The notes beneath the pieces were generated by a model. The model saw nothing but the letters and a program-made list of their open reading frames with translations. It did not search any database and had not been told where the DNA came from. From the NCBI RefSeq assembly GCF_000346465.2, contig NC_034011.1:21588264-21652263 (forward strand): DNA of 64,000 bases, written 5' to 3'. Shown one piece after another: positions 25,775 to 38,760 of the stretch. Numbering within the stretch: the stretch's first letter is position 1; the number at the start of each line of letters is the position of its first letter. This DNA comes from Prunus persica (Eukaryota; Streptophyta; Magnoliopsida; Rosales; Rosaceae). A program made the translations under genes and the position numbers.

Positions 25775-28561
25775 TGTGAAGCAGATGAGCTGAGAGTGCT
25801 TTCCACACAACCCAGGAATCAAAAGAAGAAGAAGAAGAAGAAGAAGGAATAACAAAGTAAAGTGCAGATATAAAGTGAGCACACAATAAAAGCAAGTGAG
25901 CTAAAAATAAATAAAGGCACAGAGAAAAGAAAGAAGGAACAACATGCAAAGCAAAACACAAAGCCTCTCTGTGACGCTCTCTCTGCTGTCGTCGGCTAGC
26001 CTGCTCCTTTAAACAGTTTCAGATTACACATTTACCCTTCCCTTTCGGGCCATTGCTCCTTCCAACAATTTTCTGATGGAATAACTCCCAAAAAGACGCT
26101 TTTATCCCTATTTTTTGTTGTACGGCAAATCTTTTGATAAGGTTTTTGGGGGCCCAAGGAAAGGATTTTCTATCACTCTATGACTGTTGAGTACATCCAT
26201 AACATCACCCTCCAATGTTTTTTTTTTCCAATAAGTATTCATCACTCTACCAATTATGACTTTGCAAGCATTGGGTTACATATATATTTTCATTTCTTGT
26301 CCCACAACTTTCTTTTGAACAAGTTGAAAATCATAATTGTCACGCGTACGCAAATAATTTGGGACTTTCAATAGAGGTAAGATTCATCAATCAAAAGTTA
26401 ATAAGTGTAATTATTAAATGAAAATTGCTAATTATATATAGTCGTCACGTGTATATTTGAGTTTTACATCAATGAATGATTGACAATTATCTAAATGTCA
26501 ATTGTAACTAACAAAATAGTTAACAAAACCAACTAGAACTCTCTATTTGAACTTCATTAAGAGAAGGTCATTATTGGTAATACAGAGAGTGAGTGATGGT
26601 TGTAGGTAGGTAAAGCAAGTTGTTGAGCTGCATTATGGCTCATTTTCAGGTGAATGATTTACCATTGAAGTTGAAAGGCATTTAATGACATTAATTGTGT
26701 CTTGATTTTGAATTTGGATTTTTCCCTTCTATTTCGTTTGCGATTAAAAAAAGAAAAAGGAAAAAAGTGAGAGAATATATGTGCTGGGCCTGCTAAAGAA
26801 GGGCAATGGAGGTAAATATGTGGCGGGAGGGGGACCAAATTTATAAAGGGTCAGCATAAAGTCAAAGAAGGAAGGGTGGCGGGGTTTGCACGTGCGGGTG
26901 AGTGAGCTTTGGGCTAAGAAGACTTGCCTCTTCTCTCTCTTTGCTTCCCTTTTATATTCCCACTTCCCAGTTTCCCACCATGAGCATGACATTCCATTCC
27001 CCACAAAACTCCGATTCCCGTGGAGGAATTTGAAAAACAAAAAAAACAAACACAACCCATTTCTAACCAAAACCATATCTGAGCTTTTCTTTCGTTTTCA
27101 AATTACAAGATAAGAATCTCTAAAAAAAAAAGCCCCTCTTTCTCTCTCTATCTTCCTCTATCGTGGACTTGGCTTAGTTTGGATGCATTGCCAGCCTAAA
27201 ATATAGGGGGCCTTCAGCTTTGGAACTTTTTCAAATAAAAAAACAAAAGGAGGAAAATATTTCCTTCCTTCTTCCTGTAATTAGGAACTTCTACATTCCT
27301 ACTAATAGCAGTATAACATGTGTATATAAATTTTTCTTATTATGTTTTTGATGAATTAGTTTTGCACATATATCAAACCGTAATTAAAAACAAGTTGTAC
27401 ATGGGACAAACCGTAATCTGCGAAAAATATGAGCATCTCCTTCCAGTGAAGGAAGCAAGCAGTAAAAAAAAAAAAATAGATAGGCCCGATATTTTGGGTA
27501 TTTGTAAGTCCTTTTATTGGTAACAAAAGTTTGCATGAGGCCAACCTGAATTGAGGTTTACGAACAGATAGGACAGATTGTATACTGTATGATTGCTTGT
27601 ACTTACCAATGAGAAGAGGGGCACCTCCACCACCGGTTAAAATGGTCCTGCCATCGTAAGAGACTATTGAAAATTACATTGCTATGCAAGTGTTGGATGG
27701 TATATTGTGCATACATCATACATGCATGTTATTATGGAGAGATTATAAAATAGTACGATTTACGGTCACCTGCTATAAGATTGTTATTTTTAACATATGA
27801 GGTGTTATTATTAGTAAGGTAAGGACGTCTTATTTTCTTTCTTAAATTTTTTTTTTTTTTTTGGGGTTTTTTTTTAATCCAAAATTTTGAGGCACAATCA
27901 GGAGAGTAATGTAATGGCTTGTCTTCCTTAGTCATTTATGGCAACAACTATCATCAATTATGTGCCAGAGAGAGAAAATATCAGCATATCAAAAAGAGAA
28001 TAAAGTCGGCTCAGCTGCTCAGGATTTCAACTTTCTCCAACTGAGTTGTCACTCTCCGGTCTTCCCAATCAATTAATCCAGCAAGGACATCTCTGCCTCT
28101 GGGCAATAGTGCTCTCTTTGATTTTTAAGTTTGTTCTCCAAATTCTAAACTTCAGTTATGCACTTGATTAACTCTTCTTCCTATACGAAGAAATATTTTT
28201 GAGTTGTGCTTGGATCAGTTGACCACATGGGAGTGGTCGATTCCTAGTCATTAATGCATACAAGGCTCACATGCATCAACGACTAGAAATTGTCCACTGT
28301 TGGTGACTATGCTCCCAGATACCTGTAATTGTGATCCATTTGCCAGAAATGAATGTTTGCATCTATATGGATAAGCTTGTCAATCAGTTGTTGCAAGATT
28401 AGAGAGGTGGTAAAAAGAATCAAAGGTGAATCAAGAAACGAAGCCTCTATATTTGCTTGCTATCTTGCATTGTATACAATTTTAAGAACTCTACAAATGA
28501 ACAGGTTGAGTACAACAAATGAGGTGCCCAACTTTTAACGAATCAGAAGAAATTGTATCTT
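25775..28561. other. Intergenic between the NAT and EamA transporter genes
   Basis: Upstream region of NAT on the left and 3' flank of the EamA gene on the right. It is AT-rich, with A runs near 26745-26765 and 27120-27130, a T run near 27845-27870 and one imperfect hairpin (28232-28299). No coding frame is convincing. Confidence 0.4.
28232..28299. repeat. Imperfect hairpin, about 27-bp arms
   Basis: Left arm GTGGTCGATTCCTAGTC plus ATTAATGCAT pairs with ATGCATCAAC plus GACTAGAAATTGTCCAC, about 20 of 27 positions, across a loop of roughly 14 bases. It could be a small MITE remnant or chance. Confidence 0.35.
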
Positions 28562-31500
28562 TCATTCCATTTCTTTATCAGGTCCAATATACATGGTGCA
28601 ACAAACAGAAACGAAAATAAGCAGACATCCGAAAATTCGACCAAACGATGGAGCAATCCTTGAGGAACCAATGCCCCATAATTGTGACAGGGCAGCCTGA
28701 AACAAAGAAAAACAAGAATAAACTGGGTAGCATTTTCTGTGGTTAAAAGGTTCTCCAGAGTGTTGATGAATCGTGGCTAACATTTTAACCAAAATTTCTT
28801 CTCATGTTCATTATGCATTTTCTTTTGTTTCTTTATCTGATTTAATATAGTAATTATTGCCACTTTCTAGATTTTCCAATTGTGTTCTGTTTCCTCATAC
28901 CAAATAGCCCATACTTTTACAAGATCTCATTCCCATCACATTTTACATGCACTTTCCAATCCCAATTAAGAATCAAAATCATGCGAGTGATAATTAAATT
29001 CAAACAGGAAAGTTACCTCCATGTATATTACATTTGCAACTTTGCTGGTTTTCTCAAGCTGCAGTCCACGAGCTAAAAATACCTGAAATTGACCACACAA
29101 GTTGAGAAGTCCATAACTGCTGGAGCATTATCGGAGAAAAAGAAGTCTATAGTTGAGTGCATGCTTCATTGCATCACAATTCTGTGTGTGACAGAAAAAG
29201 ATAGGGAAAAGAAAAGTTCAGAACAGCACCTCTGCAAAGAAGGCCAGAACACCAAGTACAAGCATAACTGAAAATGAATAAACATCCGGGAAAACAAACT
29301 CCTGAAAGAAAAGAAAAAAAAGTAAATATTTAGCACACCTAAAAATTGCATATAACACCAAAAGAACAATAACCGGAAAGCATTGAAGCTAAATGTATGA
29401 CTCACAGCCATTACGAAGTCAAAGCGTTCAACTCAAAAAATCGCAAAAGAAACTAATAACAATAATCTAGAGGAGATATCTGTCTAGACTCTGCCAAGGT
29501 TTCAACAAATTATACTAGATAACACTGGAAATGCACCAGAAACAAGCCCTCTCCAGCTAGCCCACTTGTTTGTAAGAAAAAGATATCATAATCAGCATCA
29601 ATGCATAACCATAAATTCAACAAGAAATTAATAGCCGCCATAATAATCCTTCATTTGTCATAAAAGTCAGCATCTGTTAATCATTTATAATCAGATAGAT
29701 CTCTATGAATTGGTAACAGAAAATAAATCTGGATAACATCATACTGGCAAGATTTTGAATCTCCCCTCCCCCTCCCTTGAATAAAATAAAGATAAAAGAT
29801 TAAAAAAAGAGGTAAATGAGGGTTTTAAGTTGCTAGGCAATCAGTGATATATTAAACAAGGAGTGTGGCAGACTCGAAATAACAACTTTATAAAGCACAG
29901 CGTTGCAACCATGACATCAACTTACCTCAAGGGCAAAAAGACAAATTCCTGAAGCAGGACTAGCCAGTATACCAAATGAAAAGACTGTCAACCTGAAAAT
30001 TGAACAGAGAATTTATCTAGGTAGTTTTACTACATAAAAATAATTTTTCTGAAATTTTCAAGATAGCACTTGGATGCAATAGAATGTTGTGTTTACCCCC
30101 CTGTATGATGTACATTTTAGAAATGCAACATAATATCATATAATCTCTTACATGCTTTTAATATTTTCTTGCCTTGATAATCATGGAACTGAAACAGTTA
30201 TAGACATCTTAATTAAAGGTTATGCTCTTTGTATAAACCCCATCTGAAACTGAAAAAGAATTAAGCTACATAAACGGTCTTGAACATAATGGGATAGTAT
30301 GGCAATGTTCCAGTGTTAATGGTTTTGAAGATAAAAAGAAATAGCACATTATCATCAATTTCATATTTGCTTAAAGTTTATAGCATTAATCAAGTGAAAC
30401 ATAATTGAAAAGCGCAGAGAAAACTTATTAACCATTTTCATGCAGGACTTAAATTTACAAACAAGCAATCAGCTATCTTACAGTGGCTGATCAGATGCTT
30501 TTGCTCCAGCCCTTGTAAGACAGTAGCTGATTCCGCCGGTTATTGATGAAAATATACCAGCTAAGATTGCATATATATGGCTGCTTCCCTTGACACTTGT
30601 ATTCTTTCCTCCATTTTTATCTAATCCTCATGCATAATTCCAGAGTTAGTATTCCAGAGTTCGAGGAATAGTGGTAGAAAACACCCAAATGTTACATTAT
30701 TTCATGCGTCTTCTACATGCCCATTTCTCTTACAAGCATTAATCTGCTCAAGGTTAATAGGCAATAATGAACTAGTTTCACAGAATTTACTGAAATATGA
30801 TCCATGCACATGTATTACTAACCGTCACTCATACATACAAATGTAAACCTTTTTTTTGTCAAGAATCTTATGCGTAGCGTTCTCTCAAAAGGCATATAGA
30901 GGGAGTGAGACACATATACGCTTTCTTCCTCATTTGTAATAAAGTATACATGTACTTATTGGACTACTGTCTCAGAGTTGTTTCCTTGCAGAAAGTGAAA
31001 AGGCAAGATAAGCCTTGCAACAGGATGCATGCATGTGTCACACCTAAAATTATCTATACACTTTTATACATATCGAAAGCATCCACATCTAGTGTATAAT
31101 ATAGATTATGTTAACTCACTTCTGTACCTTGCGTAGTAAGCATTTGTCGAAAAATGAAGAGCACACCAAAGAAACTGCACGCAAGACCTGGAGAATGAAC
31201 GACAATTGACATTGGAATCACTTCCTGACTATTATAGTTAAAAGAAATTCTTCCAAATTCTAACAACTTCATAAAGGACTCAAATATGCAACATTATCTT
31301 CAACCTAGAGTAAGAATAAATAATTATAAACATTATATATTACATACCTCCAACATCTGCAATTTTATACTTCTCATGTAGAATGACTCTGGCCACAATT
31401 GAAGCCATAATTGGAGTGGTAAAGCTCAATACAATAGCCTGAGACAAAGGTAACCTTTGAATGCTGAAATGAAAAATGAACCAATTCCAGTTATTTCTGT

Positions 31501-32180
31501 GGTGTTTACACATTACAGAAACAAGTTTTAAAGCGCCAAGCTCAGAAGCTGTCTGAAAATCATTTCAAACATACTGTAGCGGACATGAAGAACATCAGAC
31601 AGATAAACAAACTTAGAAATATAAGTTAGCCAAATACTTGGAATGCTCTAAAACAATAGCGGTTCCATTAGCCAATGGATGCATTAGTATTTCATCTCTT
31701 CAGATCCTACAGTATCCTAATTTTCTGCTCTTCATTATAAGATAACATATATTTTTTTGAAACATAGCCTCATTTTGATCAGCTCGTACACAGTTTACAA
31801 AACTACATTTACAAGCCTATGGGTAAATAAACTGTAATTTGCATATTGGTAGAATACAGTACACAAAATGCTTCTATCCACGTGGTAAGTATCATGACAT
31901 GAATGCATTAACACCAGAGAGAGTCAATCCTCCTACCAAACAAACAGGCAAAAACATACTCACCAATAAATGAAACTTATCAATGAGAGATATCCCATAA
32001 GGGCTCTTGAGATCAAAAGATTTTTCACATTTGCAAGCCCAGATATTGGCTGTCCGCTTTTTCTCAACCACACAAATGACAATACCAAGATAATCATACA
32101 TCTTGCAAACGCAGCCTCAAGCAAAGGAATGGGCTGAGCTGCCATAATAAAACAGTGTGAAATATAATGAAAGAATAATA

Positions 32181-32248
<68 letters not shown>

Positions 32249-33138
32249 ACACAAGGCTGAAACAAGTTATGTGCATCATATGCCATGAGACTTGCAATTG
32301 AGTCATAAATAGAATGCACAACTTACTAACCAGAAAGAACTTCGGAAAAAACTTCCATGACGAAGTAGATGGTAGATGAGATGGCCATACACATTAGACC
32401 AGAGTATCTCGATCCACTCCATACCCACGAAATAAAATGAGCTAGTGGGGATGTCTCTGCTTCAAGTGGTTTCCTTACCTGATCCTATAAACAAATATAC
32501 AACATCAATGTAATCAACAACAAAATAACCTTGCAGACTTCAATCGTTGATTTACTTTTCCTTCTACATTTCCCTCCAAAATGACAAAGCAATCACTAGA
32601 CTTAATTGAGACGGAACCAAAACTGAACAATCACTCTCCGGCACTAAGGCATTAAACTATTTAATCATGACCAGTATTTTCAATTTTTTCACTGCTTTGG
32701 TTACTAAACTAAATTTTAGCTCCTTTGGCATTTGGAGTACTAGAAAACTGAAAGTGCAAAATTTAAAAATGAGATTTCTTCAATTTTCACAGCAACCAAA
32801 AGGGCAAAACACACCACACTATCAAAAGCTAGATAACTAAAACCCTAGCAATATTATCATCAATATACAATTCAAATTCGTCGTGAACAATAACAAATTG
32901 AAAAAAAAAGGAAAAAAAAAAGTAAATATTAGATTAAATTAAAGTGAGGGAATCTTACCCTAGGTGCTTTTCGAGGATATGAGACGGTGAATATGTTGAT
33001 TTTGGGCTTCTCAGGCGGCGTTAAGAGAGGGACTATCTCGTCCGTGGCGGCCAGGCTGCCATCATCGGAACCTGATGCGTCGCGCACGATCAGCTCCAGC
33101 TCGTTCTCTCCGTCGCTGGTCTCTGCGGACGAAGCCAT
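28562..33138 (-). CDS. EamA/DMT-family membrane transporter (SLC35G-like)
   Basis: Ten exons: 33138-32959, 32484-32331, 32138-31964, 31463-31348, 31187-31128, 30620-30482, 29992-29926, 29301-29230, 29082-29017 and 28696-28562; 387 residues in frame throughout. A soluble, acidic N terminus of about 80 residues (MASSAETSDGENELELIV) precedes about ten hydrophobic segments arranged as two EamA repeats. Typical pieces are PIPLLEAAFARCMIILVLSF, SQAIVLSFTTPIMASIVARV and, in the second half, TGGISYCLTRAGAKASDQP and VANVIYMEAALSQLWGIG. DMT carriers move small metabolites; the substrate here cannot be told. A TA/GA microsatellite sits in intron 2. The family call is firm; the membrane is not determined. 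Confidence 0.88.
32178..32246. repeat. Compound (TA)n(GA)n microsatellite in an intron
   Basis: A TA tract runs directly into a GA tract within intron 2 of the EamA transporter gene. It is highly likely to be length-variable. Confidence 0.9.
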
Positions 33139-33311
33139 TCGCGCGCATCCAAATTCTCCAGAAACCCTAGAAAAGCTTTGGCTGCTTCGGAAGGAACAGC
33201 TGAAAATTCAATCTCCCGGAGGAGAAGAAATGCCAAATGCTAGTCTTATGCAGTGTGCGTGCGTTGGTTCGTTGGAAAGCAACACGTAAACGGTCAACTT
33301 GGTGGCACTGT

Positions 33312-33319
33312 CCACGTGG
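33312..33319. promoter_or_regulatory. G-box palindrome upstream of the EamA transporter
   Basis: CCACGTGG lies about 175 nt before the ATG of the minus-strand gene, in a window typical of plant bZIP/bHLH sites. Function is inferred from motif and position only. Confidence 0.4.
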
Positions 33320-33955
33320 AGCGACCGCAGTGGGAAGCTGAACTCTTTGTCCAGCTGAGTTGGACATAATCGACAGTTGTAATTTCCCGGGCAATATTGA
33401 GTTTTCGCCCGCCATCAGCTTTTTAATTAATTACGAGAAATTTGCTTCTTCTTCTTTTCTTTTTCTTTTTTTTTTTCTTTTTTTTAAAGAGACGAGAGAG
33501 CTTTGCTTCTAGAAAAATGCCAATCCGAAATTTTAACCCAATACTTTCTTATTTCATATAAATACCCAAAAACTTGGAAATCCAAATTTTATATGTTCTT
33601 CATTTGATTTCAATTTCTTTTGTCATCGCAATACAAACAATTTCTTACGATAAAATAACACTCAGCTACTTTAATATACAGAAAAAGAAATTAAACTTGG
33701 ACCATGCTGCGCTAGAGGTCCAAAACCGAGGGAATGTGCCTCTTGCCCTGGCTCAAGGCCCTACGACGAAGATGCTCTAAGTAGCCTAACTCACACTTGC
33801 GGACCAAACCATATCTTAGGGCCATATAAATAGTGACAATTCATAATTTGATGCTACTTTAATAGACACAAGGGACAACCAATTGGTGCAAATCATGGCT
33901 CATGTTTTATAAGTTGGTATATGCTTTCAGCCTTAAGAGGTCGACATTTTAACTC
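33320..33955. other. Spacer between the EamA gene and the duplicated fragment
   Basis: T-rich and pyrimidine-rich runs (33440-33486) are followed by AT-rich DNA. No gene or repeat is evident. Confidence 0.4.
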
Positions 33956-34433
33956 ATGGGAATCCGATGCCTTCTTATGTTTGGAAAGCAAATTTAAGAA
34001 TAATTAAGAAAGTGACTTTCCCCCCCCCCCTAAACTTTATGTCCTACTCTGCTAGTTATATCGCACCAGAGCTGGAAACGTTGCTGGTTGTCCGCAGAGA
34101 GTGACATGCGTATGCACATCCCATGTAATTTTAAACTTTAATGTGAAACCATGAAAACTGACCTTCAAGGAACATTTGCAGAATGCCGAACAAGAATGAT
34201 ACCGAGCGAAATGGCATCCTTTATTGGCCTGGATGTGAAATTCCTATATGTTATGAGTATCCCATGCAGCCTGGAGAGTGGGGACTGAAACATCAAGAGT
34301 CACTCTAGAAAATCTCCACCATAGAAGACTAACGAAAGCTATGATTATCAGGACACTTCAATCCTCTGTAATCTTGATATAGCAGGCGTCAGACATACAG
34401 TCACTTGTCTCTAGACATGAAATCATATTCTTT
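33956..34433 (-). pseudogene. Duplicated 3' end of the plastidic glucose transporter gene
   Basis: This stretch matches 40705-41230 closely over its length, apart from a gap of about 65 bases and scattered changes. The right-hand copy is the 3' flank and last codons (FMSRDK and stop) of the transporter at 41207-45253. Here the match stops within about eight codons of the stop codon, so it is only a fragment and cannot encode the carrier. It has a C run at 34021 as the other copy has at 40770. Confidence 0.85.
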
Positions 34434-34479
34434 TTTAATTTTTGTTAAAGAAATCGTAGTTTTCCAAATTATTTAAAAT

Positions 34480-36890
34480 TAGTACAGTTGGGTGGCTTTA
34501 CTGTTTTGACACATGGCACCTAAGCGTTAGGTGCGTCCTTTTATATATATATATATATAAATAGTATAGCCGGCCGGCTATAGTTTTTTAAAAAAAAAAT
34601 TTAATCCGGCATAGACTTGTGCCGACTAACTTTCGTTGGGACAAGTTTTTTTAAATTTTTAATTTTAAAAATATATAATTAGTTTCTTTACTTTTGTTTT
34701 TTGCCTACTTATTTAATTTAATATATGCAATTAAGTAATATCTTAGCCTTTTTGAATTACTTTAATTAGTAATTATATTTTAATTATTATTTAATATATA
34801 AAAAAATTAAAGAAAATGACCACAAAATAATTAATTTCTATTTGTTAAGGCTTTTGTGAAATCGTTTGGTGTCTTAATTAAATTTCTCCATAGCCCAAGA
34901 GCCTTATCCATTACTATTAGGCCATTATTCGAGTATGTATTGTACCTTTTTTATTTTTTATTTTCCCAGAGTTATTACCCGTATAAAGATTTTAGCACTT
35001 TTAAGTTTAATAATGTATTATACACGTACGCAAGTACTTTTCATGTTTAATACACGTACTGTTTTTACAAAAAGTTCAATAAGACACAAAATTCAAGTAT
35101 TATACACATAATTCTCACATATTATTGAATAAAAATAATATATATTTTTTAAAATGGTATAGCCGATCGGCTATACTCAGTTTTGCCTAAAAATAGTATA
35201 GTCGTGCGGCCAGACTTCTTTTTCCTAAATTTTTTTTAAAAAATAATACAGCGGGTTGGCAGTACCTTTTTGACATGTGGCGCATAGGCGCTGGGCGGGT
35301 ATACGTATATAGTATAGCCGGCCGGCTATACTAGATTCTTTTTTAATTTTTTTAAAAGAAATAGTATAGCCATACGGCCATACCCGTTTTTCCAAATTAT
35401 TTAAAAATAGTACAGCCGACCAGCTTCACTGTTTTGACACGTGGCACCTAGGCGCTGGTTGCGTCTTTTTTTAATATATAAATAGTATAGCAGCCCGGCT
35501 ATACGGTTTTATTTATTTTAATTTTAAAAATATAAATTAGTTTCTTTACTTTTTTTGTTTGGCCTACTTCTTTAATTTAATATATGTAATTAAGTAATAT
35601 CTTAGCCTTTTAAAATTACTTTAATTTATAATTATATTTTAATTATAATTTAATATATAAAAAATTAAAGAAAATGTCCACAAAATAATTCATTTCTATT
35701 TATTAAGGCTTTTGTGAAATCGGTTGAGTGTCTTAATTAAATTTTCCTATAGCTCAAGAGCCTTATCCATTACTATTAGGCCATTACTCGAGTATGTATT
35801 GTACCTTTTTATTTTTTACTTTTCCAGATTTATTATCCGTATAAAGATTTTAACACTTTCACATTTAATAATGTATTATACACATATGCACATATTTTTC
35901 ATGTTTAATACATGTATTTTTTTACAAAAAATTCAATAAAAGACACAAAATTCACGTATTATACACATAATTCTTACATATTATTGAATAAAAATAATAT
36001 ATATTTAAAAATGGTACAGCCGCCCTGCTTTACTGTTTTGAGATGTTGCAGCTAGACGCTGGGTGCGATAGTCTAGCCGCATAGGTATACTGTTTTTAAA
36101 ATTTTTCATTTTAAAAATATATAATTTGTTTCTTTACTTTTTTGTTTGGCCTACTTCTTTAATTTAATATAAGTAATTAAGTAATATCTTAGCTTTTTTG
36201 AATTACTTTAACTAGTAATTATATGTTAATTGTGATTTAATATATAAAAAGTGCACAAAATAATTAATTTCTATTTATTAAGTCTTCTGGGAAATCATTT
36301 GGGTGTCTTAATTAAATTTCTCTATAGCCCAAGAGCCGTATCCAGTTCTATTAGGCATTACTCGAGTATCTATTGTCCCTTTTTTATTTTTTATTTTTTC
36401 AGAATTATTACCCGTATAAACATTCTAGTACTTTCACGTTTAATAATGTATTTTACATGTACGCATGTATTTCTCATGTTTAATGTGCCTATTATATTTT
36501 TTTGACAAAACTTTCAATACGACACAACATAATTCTCACATATTATTGAATAAAAATAATATATATTTGGCTATACTCAATTTCTCCTTATTGCCTTCAA
36601 AAAATAGTATCGTCGTGTGGCTATCTAGTTTTTTCTTACTTGTTTTTAAAAATAGTATAGCTGCCCGGCTGTACATGTTTGACACGGGACGCATAGGAGC
36701 TGGGCGGGTCTTTGTACACATATATAAATAGTATAGCCGCCCGGCTATACTAGATTCTTTTTGAAATTTTTAAGTATAGCCGTGCGGCTATACTGTTTTG
36801 ACAAAAAATGCTCTAGGCTCGTCATTTTTTAATATATAAATAGTATAGCCGCCCGGTTGTACTGTTTAAAGAGAAAATTTAATCATTCGC
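34480..36890. repeat. Array of degenerate repeats with GC-rich palindromes
   Basis: At least three long units share the stretch that begins near 34849, 35706 and 36281 (each reads AAGGCTTTTGTGAAATC or a variant, then GTCTTAATTAAATTT and CAAGAGCC). About fifteen short palindromes with arms AGTATAGCCG and CGGCTATACT, or decayed forms, are scattered among them, including perfect ones at 34565-34582, 35157-35176 and 35311-35332 and a near-perfect one at 36773-36794. A second motif, TTTTGACACGTGGCACC followed by TAGGCGCTGGG, recurs about six times. The element class is not known to me. Confidence 0.8.
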
Positions 36891-37138
36891 TGGCATAGAC
36901 CTGAGATTAATATAATTGTTATTAGGGAGCTTTAGTAATATACCCAAAATAGGACATGAAATTATAAAAAAACCCTATATGGAATAGACTTTAGAAACAC
37001 ACCCAAAAATCATTTACTATCTAAAAAATGAGTCTTGAAGTTCCTATAAATTACATCTCTACCATTTATTAACTTAAAACAAGCCCAATACAAAAAACTC
37101 AAAAAAAACCCAAAATAAGCCCAGCAAGCCCGAAGTAC

Positions 37139-37273
37139 ATTGTTAATACCATGTCATAGAAGTGTATTGTTAATACCATGTTATAGAAATACATTGTTAA
37201 TATCATGTCATAGAAGTACAATGTTAATATCATTTCATAGAAAAACATTGTTAATACCATTTCATACAAAAAA
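37139..37273. repeat. 27-bp minisatellite, five units
   Basis: Units of the form TTGTTAATACCATGTCATAG plus AAGTACA follow each other about five times. Read on the minus strand, the 27-bp period keeps frame and gives a nine-residue repeat like MVLTMYFYD. Degenerate single units recur up to about 37950. Confidence 0.8.
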
Positions 37274-37392
37274 CTCAAAAAAAACCCAAAAAAGGCCAAC
37301 AAGATATCCGATATCCTTTACAAAAACCACCTTCAATTGTCCATAGTTTTACCAAAAGCGATCGCAAAGGCCCTCTACAAGAAGGGAAAAAA

Positions 37393-38061
37393 AAAGTACA
37401 CTGTTAATACTGTGTCATAAAACTACATTCCTAGTGAAAATCACATTATGCATATCATAAACTTCAAGTGCACAACTATATGAGCAAAATATAGAGCATG
37501 CTTTGTTACTGAAAAATCTGTTAATACTATGTCATGGAAGTACACTGTCAATACTATGTCATAGAAATCAACTCAATTGCAGGGTATGAACAGTTTAACA
37601 ACTGTTTATACCACTTACTGAAAGCTAACAACTATATTTCATTTGCATAATACGTACGATAAAAATGTACAACTGCAAAAACCCCATGTTCATAAACCAG
37701 CAACCTTGAAAAACATAACGGAAAACACAACCTTTTGGAACAAACCTAGGAACCCAGAGCCAAAAAAAAAAAAAAACACTGTTAATACTATGTCGTAGAA
37801 CTATCTTTCTAGTAAAAATCACATTCTGCATATCATAAACTTTAAGTGCACAGCTATATATATAGAGCAAAATATAGAGCATGCTTTGTTACTGAAAATC
37901 TGTTAATACTATGTCATAGAAGTACACTGTTAATACCATATCATAGAAATCAATTCAGTTGCAAGGTATGAACAGTTGTTATACTATTCATACCAGTTAC
38001 TGAAAGTTAACAACTACATCATTTCATTCGCATAATCGGTACGATAAAAGTGTACAACTCC
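37393..38061. repeat. Tandem duplication of about 290 bp, period about 376 bp
   Basis: The blocks 37393-37680 and 37769-38061 share the same order of segments: CACTGTTAATACT, AAAATCACATT, CATATCATAAACTT, GAGCATGCTTTGTTACTG and a stretch ending near CGATAAAA. They differ by point changes and small gaps. Confidence 0.75.
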
Positions 38062-38202
38062 ATACCACTCAAAATCAATTACATCATTTTATTTGCATAA
38101 ATAATTGATCCTTTATCACTCCACATACCATAAACATTGAAGAATCTGAAATATGACACTTAGAATAAGATAATATGCTATATAACAGCAAATTCTTATA
38201 TT

Positions 38203-38535
38203 GGGGACCCGACGTGGCTAGATAAGTTGTCACCCTCATCTATCATGCTCATGGCACAAGAAGTCTCTGTTGTACCATATCCTTCAATTACTTAGTCAAA
38301 GCACTTGCGATTTTCGTTACATGCAACAAAAATTTCATTGGTCTTAACACTTGAGAAATTTTTTTATTTTATTAAATTGCGTTCTATAAGATAGCCAACG
38401 TACACTCTAAGGAAGTCCATGACATCAGGGGACAAGGGTGAAGCACCAGATCCCATAAAATGAACTCGTCCTCCAAGCTTTTCCTTTATTTTGTTGAACA
38501 CCAATCTGTCCCATATTGGTGATCCATTCGAACCT
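38203..38535 (-). pseudogene. Captured fragment of a long-chain acyl-CoA synthetase (LACS) gene
   Basis: The minus strand reads SPIWDRLVFNKIKEKLGG, then HFMGSGASPLSPDVMDFLRV (38535-38396), and after a short intron-like gap VIEGYGTTETSC and MSMIDEGDNLSSHVGSPI (about 38289-38203). These are the acyl-CoA synthetase core with the GYGxTE AMP-binding motif, closest in my memory to plant LACS6/7. The stretch before the first piece ends in TTTTAG, an acceptor-like border, so genomic DNA including introns was copied. It is a fragment with no start, and the second piece runs into a stop. Confidence 0.78.
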
Positions 38536-38626
38536 AAAATAATTGTTTAACATAGAGAAATTTAACGACAGAATGACTTCAGTAATATGCTATGAGAAGG
38601 TGAAGTTATTAGTGTATATTACCACT

Positions 38627-38760
38627 CATTAGACCATTCAAATCAAATCAAATCAAATCAGACCATTCTTCATGTTCAGCCCAGGCTAGTTCACTTTGAA
38701 GAGCCACCTAATCTTTTTCAAGTTCATCAATTTCAGTATCTGCCTTTGTTATTAGTATCT
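38627..38760 (-). pseudogene. Possible captured coiled-coil gene fragment
   Basis: The minus strand reads LLITKADTEIDELEKD, a stop, then VALQSELAWAEHEEWSDL. The heptad-like, charged pattern suggests part of a coiled-coil protein. I do not recognise the source gene for certain. Confidence 0.4.

Noticed and set aside
34856..36505. Similar short open frames (pattern VLIKF, SPRALS) in each repeat unit
   Set aside because: The similarity comes from the DNA repeat itself. The frames are short, start at unrelated places and are broken in other units, so they do not look coding.
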